This document shows, piece after piece, positions 16,584 to 23,636 of a stretch of DNA of 64,000 bases. The DNA is taken from NCBI RefSeq assembly GCF_023898865.1, contig NZ_JAGSOV010000073.1, forward strand, positions 30,820 to 94,819. The letters run 5' to 3'. The stretch is from Pseudonocardia humida. GTDB taxonomy: Bacteria > Actinomycetota > Actinomycetes > Mycobacteriales > Pseudonocardiaceae. Position 1 is the stretch's first letter, and the number at the start of each line of letters is the position of its first letter. The notes beneath the pieces are model-generated. The model was given only the letters and a program-made list of their open reading frames with translations. It searched no databases and was not told the origin of the DNA. The translations under genes were made by a program, and so were the position numbers.

Positions 16584-17315
16584 ATGTCCACAGAGAAGCC
16601 CGCGATCGTGCTCGTGCACGGCGCCTTCGCCGAGTCCGCGAGCTGGAACCGGGTCATCGCGCGGCTGCGCGAGGAGTCGTTCGAGGTCACCGCCGTCGCC
16701 AACCCGCTGCGCTCCGTCTCCGGTGACGCGGCGTACGTCCGCGACGTCGTCGCCGCGATCGGCAGGCCGGTGGTGCTCGTCGGCCACTCCTACGCCGGCA
16801 TCGTGATCACCGAGGCGGCGTCGGGCAACGACGCGGTCGTCGGTCTCACCTACGTCGGGGCCTTCGCGCCCGAGCACGGCGAGTCGGCCTTCGAGCTGTC
16901 CGGCAAGTTCCCGGGCAGCACCCTCGGCGATGCCCTCGTGGCCTACCCGCTCGCGGCGGGCGGCGTCGAGCTCGCCATCGCCAAGGACGCGTTCCACCAG
17001 CAGTTCGCCGCCGACGTCCCGGCCGCGGAGGCCGCCGTCATGGCCGCCACCCAGCGCCCCGTCACCCAGGCCGCGCTGACCGAGGGGCTGCCCACCACCG
17101 CACCGGCGTGGCGGACGATCCCGTCCTGGTTCGTGTTCGGCACCGACGACCGCAACATCCCGGCCACGCTGCAGCGCTTCATGGCCGAGCGGGCCGGCTC
17201 CCGGGGGACCCGCGAGATCGCCGGGGCCTCCCACGCGCCCACCGTCTCCCGCCCGGACCAGGTGAGCGCCACGATCCTCGACACCGTCGCCGGGGTGACC
17301 GAGCAGTACCGCTAG
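16584..17315 (+). CDS. Alpha/beta hydrolase, hydroxynitrile-lyase/esterase-like
   Basis: A 243-residue single-domain hydrolase with IVLVHGAFAESASW at the start, the nucleophile Ser in VLVGHSYAGIV, an acid in FVFGTDDRNIP and the His in IAGASHAPTVSRP. This small-hydrolase group is common in actinomycetes, often with unknown physiological substrate. It follows the HSL-type hydrolase and precedes the YceI gene by 202 bases. Confidence 0.87.
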   Translation: MSTEKPAIVLVHGAFAESASWNRVIARLREESFEVTAVANPLRSVSGDAAYVRDVVAAIGRPVVLVGHSYAGIVITEAASGNDAVVGLTYVGAFAPEHGESAFELSGKFPGSTLGDALVAYPLAAGGVELAIAKDAFHQQFAADVPAAEAAVMAATQRPVTQAALTEGLPTTAPAWRTIPSWFVFGTDDRNIPATLQRFMAERAGSRGTREIAGASHAPTVSRPDQVSATILDTVAGVTEQYR

Positions 17316-17517
17316 CGCAGCCCGGCCGGACCGCCGCCGATCCTCCCCCGCCACCGGTCGGCGGCGGCCCGGCCCACCGGCACCCGACACCGACGGGAGC
17401 GACCGAAACGACCGACACGACGACGCGGCCGGCACCGCGGGAGCACGCCGTGCCGCCACCGGCCCGACCGGGCGATCCGCCTGACCCGTCCCGCACCGAC
17501 CACCCCAGGAGCACGAG

Positions 17518-18063
17518 ATGACCGTCGAGGCCACCACCACCACCTTCCGCACCGGCACCTGGTCCATCGACCCGGTCCACTCCTCGGTGTCCTTCACCGC
17601 CCGCCACCTGGGCGTCGCCAAGGTGCGGGGCACCTTCGACGCGTTCGAGGGCACCGTCACGACGGCCGCGGACCCGCGGCGGTCCTCGGTCGTCGCCACC
17701 ATCCGGACGGCCTCGGTCAACACCCGGAACAGCCAGCGCGACGGGCACCTGCGCAGCAGGGACTTCCTGGACGTGGCGGCGTACCCGACGATGGCCTTCC
17801 GCTCCACCGCGATCCGGCCGCGGGACGGGGAGACCGTGCTCGTCGACGGGGAGCTGACGCTGCGCGGTGTCACCCGGCCGGTGACGCTGGCGGTGGAGGT
17901 CGGCGGCTTCGCCGACGGCCCGAACGGGTCCACCGTGGCCGGCTTCTCGGCCACCACCGAGATCGACCGCACGGACTTCGGCGTCACCGGCGGCCCGGCC
18001 GGCGCCATCGTCAGCGACCGGATCAGGATCGCGCTGGAGATCGAGGCCACGCTGACCGCCTGA
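17518..18063 (+). CDS. YceI-family lipid-binding protein
   Basis: A 181-residue YceI/lipocalin-like beta-barrel protein, thought to bind isoprenoid-type lipids such as quinone precursors. WSIDPVHSSVSFTARHLGVAKVRG at the N-terminus and LTLRGVTRPVTL near residue 120 are the family signatures. There is no signal peptide, unlike the periplasmic E. coli protein. AGGAGCACGAG upstream of the ATG serves as ribosome site. The 202-base gap before it shows no sigma-type box, so read-through from the hydrolase genes is probable. Confidence 0.9.
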   Translation: MTVEATTTTFRTGTWSIDPVHSSVSFTARHLGVAKVRGTFDAFEGTVTTAADPRRSSVVATIRTASVNTRNSQRDGHLRSRDFLDVAAYPTMAFRSTAIRPRDGETVLVDGELTLRGVTRPVTLAVEVGGFADGPNGSTVAGFSATTEIDRTDFGVTGGPAGAIVSDRIRIALEIEATLTA

Positions 18064-18082
18064 TCGCCGGTGCCGCCCCGAG

Positions 18083-18115
18083 CGCCGCCGTCGCCCCCGT
18101 CGGGCGACGGCGGCG
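18083..18115. terminator. Strong 14-bp hairpin between convergent genes
   Basis: Perfect 14-bp arms (18083-18096 and 18102-18115, CGCCGCCGTCGCCC and its complement) around a 5-base loop lie between the YceI stop and the convergent FucU stop. A bidirectional terminator is the natural reading; it has no T-tract. Confidence 0.75.
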
Positions 18116-18118
18116 TCC

Positions 18119-18604
18119 TCATCGGCCGCGCCCACCGGGCGGGAGGAGGACGCTGTCCGGTGTCACGTCCAGCCCCTTCCGCACGATGAACGCCCCTCGC
18201 CGCCGCGCGTCCCCGGTGACGATCAGTGCGTAGCAGTTCTGCACCTGCGCGCGGAACTCGGGCTCCGCCACGGCGGTGATCGGGCAGGAGAACCCCAGCG
18301 CCTCGTCGACCTCGACCTGGACGGCGCGGCGGAGCCGGTGCCGCGGTCGCGATCCCCCGCGGCGGATCTGCCGGACCGGATGGGCCACGAAGGTGGTGTC
18401 GAGCTGCAGCCCCGACAGGACCGCGCGCATCGCCTGCGCGACATCGACCCCATCCATCCGCACGACCGTGCCGGCGACGTGCTCGTCGCCGTCCGCATCG
18501 GTGAAGTAGGACGGGTCGACGACGGCCACTTCGTCCCCGTGCCCCATCGCCCACAGAAGGAACAGGACGTCGGACGGCAGGCGAGGATCCGGGCTCTTGA
18601 TCAT
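18119..18604 (-). CDS. FucU/RbsD-family sugar mutarotase-like protein
   Basis: A 161-residue protein of the RbsD/FucU fold. These proteins interconvert anomers of fucose or ribose and form rings. The signature LWAMGHGDEVAVVD carries the catalytic His22 and Asp24. Family length is about 140-150, so this one has a modest C-terminal extension (PPGGRGR end). No sugar kinase or transporter is nearby; instead it has a sigma-type promoter and faces a flavoprotein gene, so it may be a stress-regulon member with its own job. Confidence 0.82.
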   Translation of the reverse strand: MIKSPDPRLPSDVLFLLWAMGHGDEVAVVDPSYFTDADGDEHVAGTVVRMDGVDVAQAMRAVLSGLQLDTTFVAHPVRQIRRGGSRPRHRLRRAVQVEVDEALGFSCPITAVAEPEFRAQVQNCYALIVTGDARRRGAFIVRKGLDVTPDSVLLPPGGRGR

Positions 18605-18677
18605 TCGAGGGCTCCTGTTCTCCGTCGGCACGCGGCCGACGCCCGCACGGGCGGGCCGGGTGTCGCTCGCTTTGCGC

Positions 18678-18706
18678 AGGACAGGACGAGAACCGGTTCC
18701 GTGACA
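18678..18706 (-). promoter_or_regulatory. SigJ/ECF41-like promoter of the FucU gene
   Basis: On the minus strand TGTCACG (18706-18700), 15 bases, CTGTCCT (18684-18678), ending 73 bases before the FucU ATG. The second element reads CTGTCCT, the same variant as the divergent site at 18727-18755. Confidence 0.68.
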
Positions 18707-18726
18707 CCGGGCACCGCCCGGCACGG

Positions 18727-18755
18727 CGTCACGTCCGGCCGCGCCGCGCTGTCCT
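18727..18755 (+). promoter_or_regulatory. SigJ/ECF41-like promoter of the flavoprotein transcript
   Basis: CGTCACG (18727-18733), 15 bases, CTGTCCT (18749-18755). It diverges from the FucU promoter with the two -35 boxes 20 bases apart. It lies 78 bases before a small upstream reading frame and 131 before the flavoprotein start. Confidence 0.66.
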
Positions 18756-18833
18756 CGTTCGTGGAGGGAGTCCGGTCGAGCGTCCCACCCGCCACCGGAC
18801 ACCTCCGTCCGCACGTGGAGCAGGAGAGGTCAC

Positions 18834-18890
18834 ATGGACGGCAGGCACGCCCCGGCGACCCGGGCCGACGAGCGGGAGCGGTGGCCATGA
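18834..18890 (+). CDS. 18-codon upstream reading frame overlapping the flavoprotein start
   Basis: A short frame (MDGRHAPATRADERERWP) with GGAGAGG four bases before its ATG, a better ribosome site than that of the next gene. Its stop overlaps the flavoprotein start as ATGA. It may couple or regulate translation of the flavoprotein, or be the true way ribosomes reach that start. No known peptide family; expression is unproven. Confidence 0.45.
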   Translation: MDGRHAPATRADERERWP

Positions 18891-20617
18891 GCCCGGTCGA
18901 GCAGCGGCTCGCGACCTCGGTGCTGGTGATCGGCGCCGGTGGTTCCGGCCTGCGTGCGGCGATCCAGCTGGCCGAGCGCGGCACCGACGTCCTGCTGGTG
19001 GGCAAGCGCCCCGCCGCGGACGCGCACACCACCCTCGCCGCGGGCGGCATCAACGCCGCCCTCGCCACCATGGACCCCGCCGACACCTGGCAGCAGCACG
19101 CCGCGGACACGCTCACGGAGAGCTACTTCCTCGCGGACCCGCGGACCGTCCGGATCGTCGCCGAAGGCGCGGCCGCGGGCGTCGCCGACCTGGAACGGTG
19201 GGGCATGCCGTTCGCCCGCGAACCGGACGGACGCATCTCGCAGCGGTTCTTCGGGGCGCACACCTTCCGCCGCACCGCCTTCGCCGGCGACTACACGGGC
19301 CTGGAGATCCAGCGCACCCTGGTGAACCGGGCCAGGGCGCTGGAGGTGCCGATCATCGACACGATGTACGTGACCCGGATCCTGACCCGGGACGGGACCG
19401 TGTTCGGCGCCTACGGCTTCGACACCGGGGACGGCACGCGCTACCTGGTCCACGCCGACGCCGTGGTCCTGGCCGCGGGCGGGCACACCCGCATCTGGCG
19501 GCGGACCTCCTCGCGGCGCGACGAGAACACCGGCGACTCGTTCCGGCTCGCCCTCACCGCCGGCGCGCGCATCCGCGACCCCGAGCTGGTGCAGTTCCAC
19601 CCGTCGGGGCTGATCGAGCCGGAGGACGCGGCCGGGACGCTCGTGTCGGAGGCCGCGCGCGGTGAGGGCGGGGTCCTGCGCAACCGCCTCGGCGAGCGGT
19701 TCATGCAGCGCTACGACCCGGCCAGGATGGAGCTCTCCACCCGCGACCGGGTCGCCCTCGCCGCCTACACCGAGATCAAGCAGGGCCGGGGCACCCCGCG
19801 CGGCGGCGTGTGGCTCGACGTCTCGCACCTGCCCCGGGACACGATCATGCAGCGGCTCCCCCGCGTCCACCGGACGCTGATGGAGCTGCAGATGCTCGAC
19901 ATCACCACCACGCCGATGGAGGTCGCCCCGACCGCGCACTACTCCATGGGCGGGGTCTGGGTACGGCCGCAGGACCACGGCACCGGGGTCGCGGGGCTCT
20001 ACGCCGTCGGGGAGGCGGCCAGCGGGCTGCACGGCGCCAACCGGCTCGGCGGCAACTCGCTGATCGAGCTGCTGGTGTACGGCCGGATCGTGGGCGACGC
20101 CGCCGCCGACTACTCGGCGGACCTCGACGCGCAGCCGCGCGGCGCGGGCGCCGTCGCCGAGGCGCGCGACGAGGTGGACCGGGTGCTCGCCGCGGACGGG
20201 CCGGAGAACGTGCGGTCCCTGCAGCGGGCGGTCCGCGACACCATGACCGAGCACGCCGGCGTCGTGCGCGACGAGACCGGCCTGCGCACGGGCCTCGCCC
20301 GTCTCGACGACATCGAGGCCGCCGCCGCGGACGTCGGGGTCCATCCGGACCTGGCCGGCTTCCAGGACCTCGCCCACGCGTTCGACCTGCGGTCCGCCCT
20401 GGTCGCGGCCCGGGCGACGGTGGAGGCGGCGATCGAGCGGCGCGAGACCCGCGGCTGCCACAACCGCTCGGACTTCCCCGAGATGGACGAGGCACTGCGG
20501 GTCAACCTCGTCTGGTCCGGCCCCGGGCGGCTGGTCCGGGAGCCGGTGGCCCAGACGCCGGTGGAGATCGCGGCGCTCGTCCGGGAGATCTCCACGGTCG
20601 GCAAGCTCCTGGAGTGA
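18887..20617 (+). CDS. Fumarate reductase/succinate dehydrogenase-type flavoprotein, stand-alone
   Basis: A 576-residue FAD enzyme of the SdhA/FrdA/NadB family. FAD binding is seen as VIGAGGSGLRAAIQLAERG (14-32). AHTTLAAGGINAAL puts His47 where SdhA/FrdA have the histidine covalently joined to FAD, which is missing in L-aspartate oxidase. Catalytic-site segments FHPSGL, RGEGGVLRN, and HYSMGGVWV are present, and the C-terminal helical domain is complete. No iron-sulfur or membrane subunit gene is adjacent, so it probably works as a soluble fumarate reductase with another electron donor, or shares subunits encoded elsewhere. L-aspartate oxidase remains possible but less likely given His47. Confidence 0.85.
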   Translation: MSPVEQRLATSVLVIGAGGSGLRAAIQLAERGTDVLLVGKRPAADAHTTLAAGGINAALATMDPADTWQQHAADTLTESYFLADPRTVRIVAEGAAAGVADLERWGMPFAREPDGRISQRFFGAHTFRRTAFAGDYTGLEIQRTLVNRARALEVPIIDTMYVTRILTRDGTVFGAYGFDTGDGTRYLVHADAVVLAAGGHTRIWRRTSSRRDENTGDSFRLALTAGARIRDPELVQFHPSGLIEPEDAAGTLVSEAARGEGGVLRNRLGERFMQRYDPARMELSTRDRVALAAYTEIKQGRGTPRGGVWLDVSHLPRDTIMQRLPRVHRTLMELQMLDITTTPMEVAPTAHYSMGGVWVRPQDHGTGVAGLYAVGEAASGLHGANRLGGNSLIELLVYGRIVGDAAADYSADLDAQPRGAGAVAEARDEVDRVLAADGPENVRSLQRAVRDTMTEHAGVVRDETGLRTGLARLDDIEAAAADVGVHPDLAGFQDLAHAFDLRSALVAARATVEAAIERRETRGCHNRSDFPEMDEALRVNLVWSGPGRLVREPVAQTPVEIAALVREISTVGKLLE

Positions 20618-20680
20618 GGCGCTGTCCGGGCTCGCACCGCGGCGGAAGGGCTGCCGGCGCCGGGTCGGGCAGCGCGCCGG

Positions 20681-20709
20681 TGTCACGGATCGGGTCCGCG
20701 TCCGGTCCT
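20681..20709 (+). promoter_or_regulatory. SigJ/ECF41-like promoter of the P-type ATPase
   Basis: TGTCACG (20681-20687), 15 bases, CGGTCCT (20703-20709), ending 54 bases before the ATPase ATG. The flanks of the second element, GTCCGGTCCTGGTCGA, are shared almost exactly with the Usp promoter. Confidence 0.72.
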
Positions 20710-20745
20710 GGTCGAGGCGGGCGGGCGCGCCCGCCGCGGACCGGA
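20701..20745. repeat. Nested inverted repeat spanning -10 box and leader of ATPase gene
   Basis: TCCGGTCC (20701-20708), which contains most of the -10 element, pairs with GGACCGGA (20738-20745). Inside it GGCGGGC (716-722) pairs with GCCCGCC (729-735). The hairpin would form just downstream of the transcription start and before the GAGGG ribosome site. Confidence 0.55.
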
Positions 20746-20763
20746 CGATCGAGGGATGGCGAG

Positions 20764-23529
20764 ATGGCGATCTCAGAGCCGCACGCGCTCCGCCCCGCGG
20801 AGGACGAGCGGGGGACGACGACCGCCGCTTGGCACGCCTCGAGCAGCGAGGACGTCCTCGCCCGCCTGGCGAGCGACCCGCGGGGCCTGAGCGCGGCCGA
20901 GGCCGTGCGGCGGCTGGCCGAGCACGGTCCGAACCGGCTCACCCGGCAGCGGGGCCCCTCGGCGTGGGCGGTGCTGGCGCGGCAGGTGGCCAGCCCGCTC
21001 ATCTACGCGCTGCTGATCGCCGCCGTCGTGGCGTTCGCCCTGGGGGACCTCGCCGACGGCGCCGTGGTGCTCGGTGTGGTGGTGCTCAACGCGCTGATCG
21101 GGTTCGTCCAGGAGTACCGCGCGGGTCGGGCGATCCAGGCACTGACCCTGCTGGTGTCGGAACCGGCGACGGTGCGGCGCGACGGGCGCTGGACGCGGGT
21201 CGACGCCGCGGTCCTCGTCCCCGGGGACGTCGTGTCGGTCGAGGCGAGTGCCCGGGTCGTCGCCGACCTGAGGATCCTGCGGGCCGACGGCCTGCGGGTG
21301 GACGAGTCCACGCTCACCGGCGAGTCGGTGCCGGTGGACAAGTCGCCCGCACCGGTCGGGCCGGCCGCGGAGCTCGCCGAACGGCGGTCGATGCTGCACG
21401 GGGGCAGTCTCGTGGCCGCGGGCTCGGCCGTCGCCGCGGTGGTCGAGACCGGCGACCGGACGGAGCTGGGCCGCATCTCCGGGCTGCTGGGCGGTATCGA
21501 GAAGATCCGGACGCCGCTGACCCTGGGCATCGCCCGGCTGGGCTCGGTGGTCACCAGGGTCGTCGCGGTGGTGGCGGTGGTCCTGCTGGGGGTCGCGCTG
21601 CTGCGGGGGTTCCCCCTCGCCGACGCCGCCCTGGCCGCGATCACCCTCGCCGTCGCCGCGATCCCGGAGGGCCTGCCGGCGATCGTCACGATCGCGCTGG
21701 CGGTCGGCGTGCAGCGGATGGCCCGGCGGCGGGCGGTGGTCCGGGAGCTGCCCGCCGTCGAGACCCTGGGGTCCACCTCCGTGATCTGCACGGACAAGAC
21801 CGGGACGCTGACCCGCAACGAGATGGTGCTCCGCCGGGCCTGGACGCCGCGGGGCGACGAGGCGGAGTTCGAGGGCGTCGGGTACGAGGCCGCCGGGCGG
21901 GTGGTGGTCGGGGGCCGCCCACCGACCCCCGCGGGCCGGGTCCGCGGTCCGCTGCGGGAGCTGCTGGTGGGCGCGGCTCTGGCGAACGAGGCGCGGCTGG
22001 ACGACGCCGGCGAGCGGCGGGCCGTGCTGGGCGACCCGACCGACGGTGCGTTGCTGGTCGCGGCGGAACGGGGTGGCGTGGACCTCGCCGAGCTGTTCCG
22101 GGGGCACCCGCCGCGCGCTGTGCTGCCGTTCGACTCGGAGCGCCGCTACATGGCCAGCTCCCCCGAGCCGGGCACCGGGTGCACGCGTCGCGTCACCTAC
22201 GTCAAGGGAGCCCCGGAAGTCCTGCTCGCGCGCGTGGACCCGACCGACGCCGAGAGCGCCGGCGCGGTGCTCGACGCCTACGCCGCCGACGGCCTGCGGG
22301 TCCTCGCGGTGTGCCGCCGCGACGACGACGGGAGCAGCGGCGCGGCCCTCGACGCCGCGGTCCTCGACGGCGGCCGGCTCGAGCTGCTCGGCCTGGTGGC
22401 GTTGATCGACCCGCTGCGGCCGCGGGTGGTGGACGCCGTGCGGGCGTGCCGGGGCGCAGGCATCGACGTCAAGATGATCACGGGTGACCACGCCGCCACC
22501 GCGGCGGCGATCGGCCGCGAGCTGGGCATCACCGGGCGGCAGCCGCCGATGACGGGCGCCGAGATCGCGGAGCTCTCCGCGGACGACCTGCGGGCCCGGG
22601 CCCGCGCCACCGGTGTCTTCGCCCGGGTGGCCCCGGAGCACAAGCTGAAGCTCGTGCGGGCGCTGCAGGCCGGGGGCGCGGTGACGGCGATGACCGGTGA
22701 CGGGGTCAACGACGCCCCGGCCCTGCGCCAGGCCGACATCGGCGTGGCGATGGGGCGCGCCGGCACGGCGGCGGCCAAGGAGGCCGCCGACATCGTCCTC
22801 GGAGACGACGACTTCGCGACGATCCGCGCGGCCGTCGAGGAAGGGCGCCGGGTCTACGACAACCTGGTCAAGGCGCTGGCGTTCGCGCTGCCGACCAACG
22901 TCGGCGAGGCGCTGATCGTCCTGGTGGCGGTGCTGGCGTTCCCGGTGGTCGGGGGGACGCCGGTGCTGCCGATCGAGCCCGTGCAGATCCTCTGGATCAA
23001 CCTGGTGGCCACGGTGTCGCTGGCCCTGCCGATCGCCTTCGAGGCCCAGGAGCCCGACTCGATGCGCAGGCCGCCCCGCGATCCGCAGGAGCGGCTGCTC
23101 TCGCGCTTCGTCGTCGTCCGCACGCTCTACGTCGGCGTGCTCATGACGGCGGTCGCGATCTCGCTGTTCCTCGCCGTCGCTGCGCTGACCGGGACCGCGG
23201 CGCACGCGGCACCGATCGCGCAGGCCCAGACGCTCGCCGTCACCTCGGTGGCCTTCTTCCAGATCTTCTACCTGCTGATGTGCCGGACGCTGACCGCACC
23301 GGTGCGCAGCATCGGCTGGACCTCGAACCGGTACGTCTTCGCCGGCATCGCGGTGCTGCTGGTGCTCCAGGCCGCGGTCGTGCACCTGCCGGTCCTGCAG
23401 GCCGTGTTCCGCACCGCTGACCTGACCGTCGGGCAGTGGGCACTGGCCGCGACGGCGGGCGCGGTGGTGGTCCCGGTGGTCGCGGTGGAGAAGTGGTGGC
23501 GGCGGCGGAGGACCGCCGTGGCGGCGTGA
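20764..23529 (+). CDS. P2A-type cation-transporting ATPase (CtpF-like)
   Basis: A 921-residue P-type ATPase. N-terminal cation-ATPase domain (about 25-95), actuator loop with TLTGESVPVDKS, phosphorylated Asp at about residue 344 in DKTGTLT, the hinge TGDGVNDAPAL, and ten membrane helices. Helix 4 reads AIPEGLPAIV, as in calcium pumps. In the helix-6 region LWINLVATVSLALPIAFE the Thr-Asp pair that binds calcium in SERCA is Ala-Thr, so one calcium site looks altered and the true ion is uncertain. GAGGG lies nine bases before the ATG. In mycobacteria related pumps belong to the hypoxia response; here a sigma-type promoter precedes it. Confidence 0.9.
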   Translation: MAISEPHALRPAEDERGTTTAAWHASSSEDVLARLASDPRGLSAAEAVRRLAEHGPNRLTRQRGPSAWAVLARQVASPLIYALLIAAVVAFALGDLADGAVVLGVVVLNALIGFVQEYRAGRAIQALTLLVSEPATVRRDGRWTRVDAAVLVPGDVVSVEASARVVADLRILRADGLRVDESTLTGESVPVDKSPAPVGPAAELAERRSMLHGGSLVAAGSAVAAVVETGDRTELGRISGLLGGIEKIRTPLTLGIARLGSVVTRVVAVVAVVLLGVALLRGFPLADAALAAITLAVAAIPEGLPAIVTIALAVGVQRMARRRAVVRELPAVETLGSTSVICTDKTGTLTRNEMVLRRAWTPRGDEAEFEGVGYEAAGRVVVGGRPPTPAGRVRGPLRELLVGAALANEARLDDAGERRAVLGDPTDGALLVAAERGGVDLAELFRGHPPRAVLPFDSERRYMASSPEPGTGCTRRVTYVKGAPEVLLARVDPTDAESAGAVLDAYAADGLRVLAVCRRDDDGSSGAALDAAVLDGGRLELLGLVALIDPLRPRVVDAVRACRGAGIDVKMITGDHAATAAAIGRELGITGRQPPMTGAEIAELSADDLRARARATGVFARVAPEHKLKLVRALQAGGAVTAMTGDGVNDAPALRQADIGVAMGRAGTAAAKEAADIVLGDDDFATIRAAVEEGRRVYDNLVKALAFALPTNVGEALIVLVAVLAFPVVGGTPVLPIEPVQILWINLVATVSLALPIAFEAQEPDSMRRPPRDPQERLLSRFVVVRTLYVGVLMTAVAISLFLAVAALTGTAAHAAPIAQAQTLAVTSVAFFQIFYLLMCRTLTAPVRSIGWTSNRYVFAGIAVLLVLQAAVVHLPVLQAVFRTADLTVGQWALAATAGAVVVPVVAVEKWWRRRRTAVAA

Positions 23530-23599
23530 CGTTCGGACGCAGACGACCCGCCGATCGACCCACGAGAGATCGCCACGGTCGCCGTCGGCCGCAGCAGCG

Positions 23600-23636
23600 T
23601 TGCCAGGGTCGTGAGCGGTGCATAACCTCGCTGAGT
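23600..23636 (+). promoter_or_regulatory. Housekeeping-type promoter, leaderless start of LAL2
   Basis: TTGCCA (23600-23605), exactly 17 bases, TAACCT (23623-23628), then eight bases to the ATG at 23637. The start of transcription would fall at or next to the ATG, and there is no ribosome site, so a leaderless mRNA is likely. This separates LAL2 from the sigma-type promoters around it. Confidence 0.6.
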
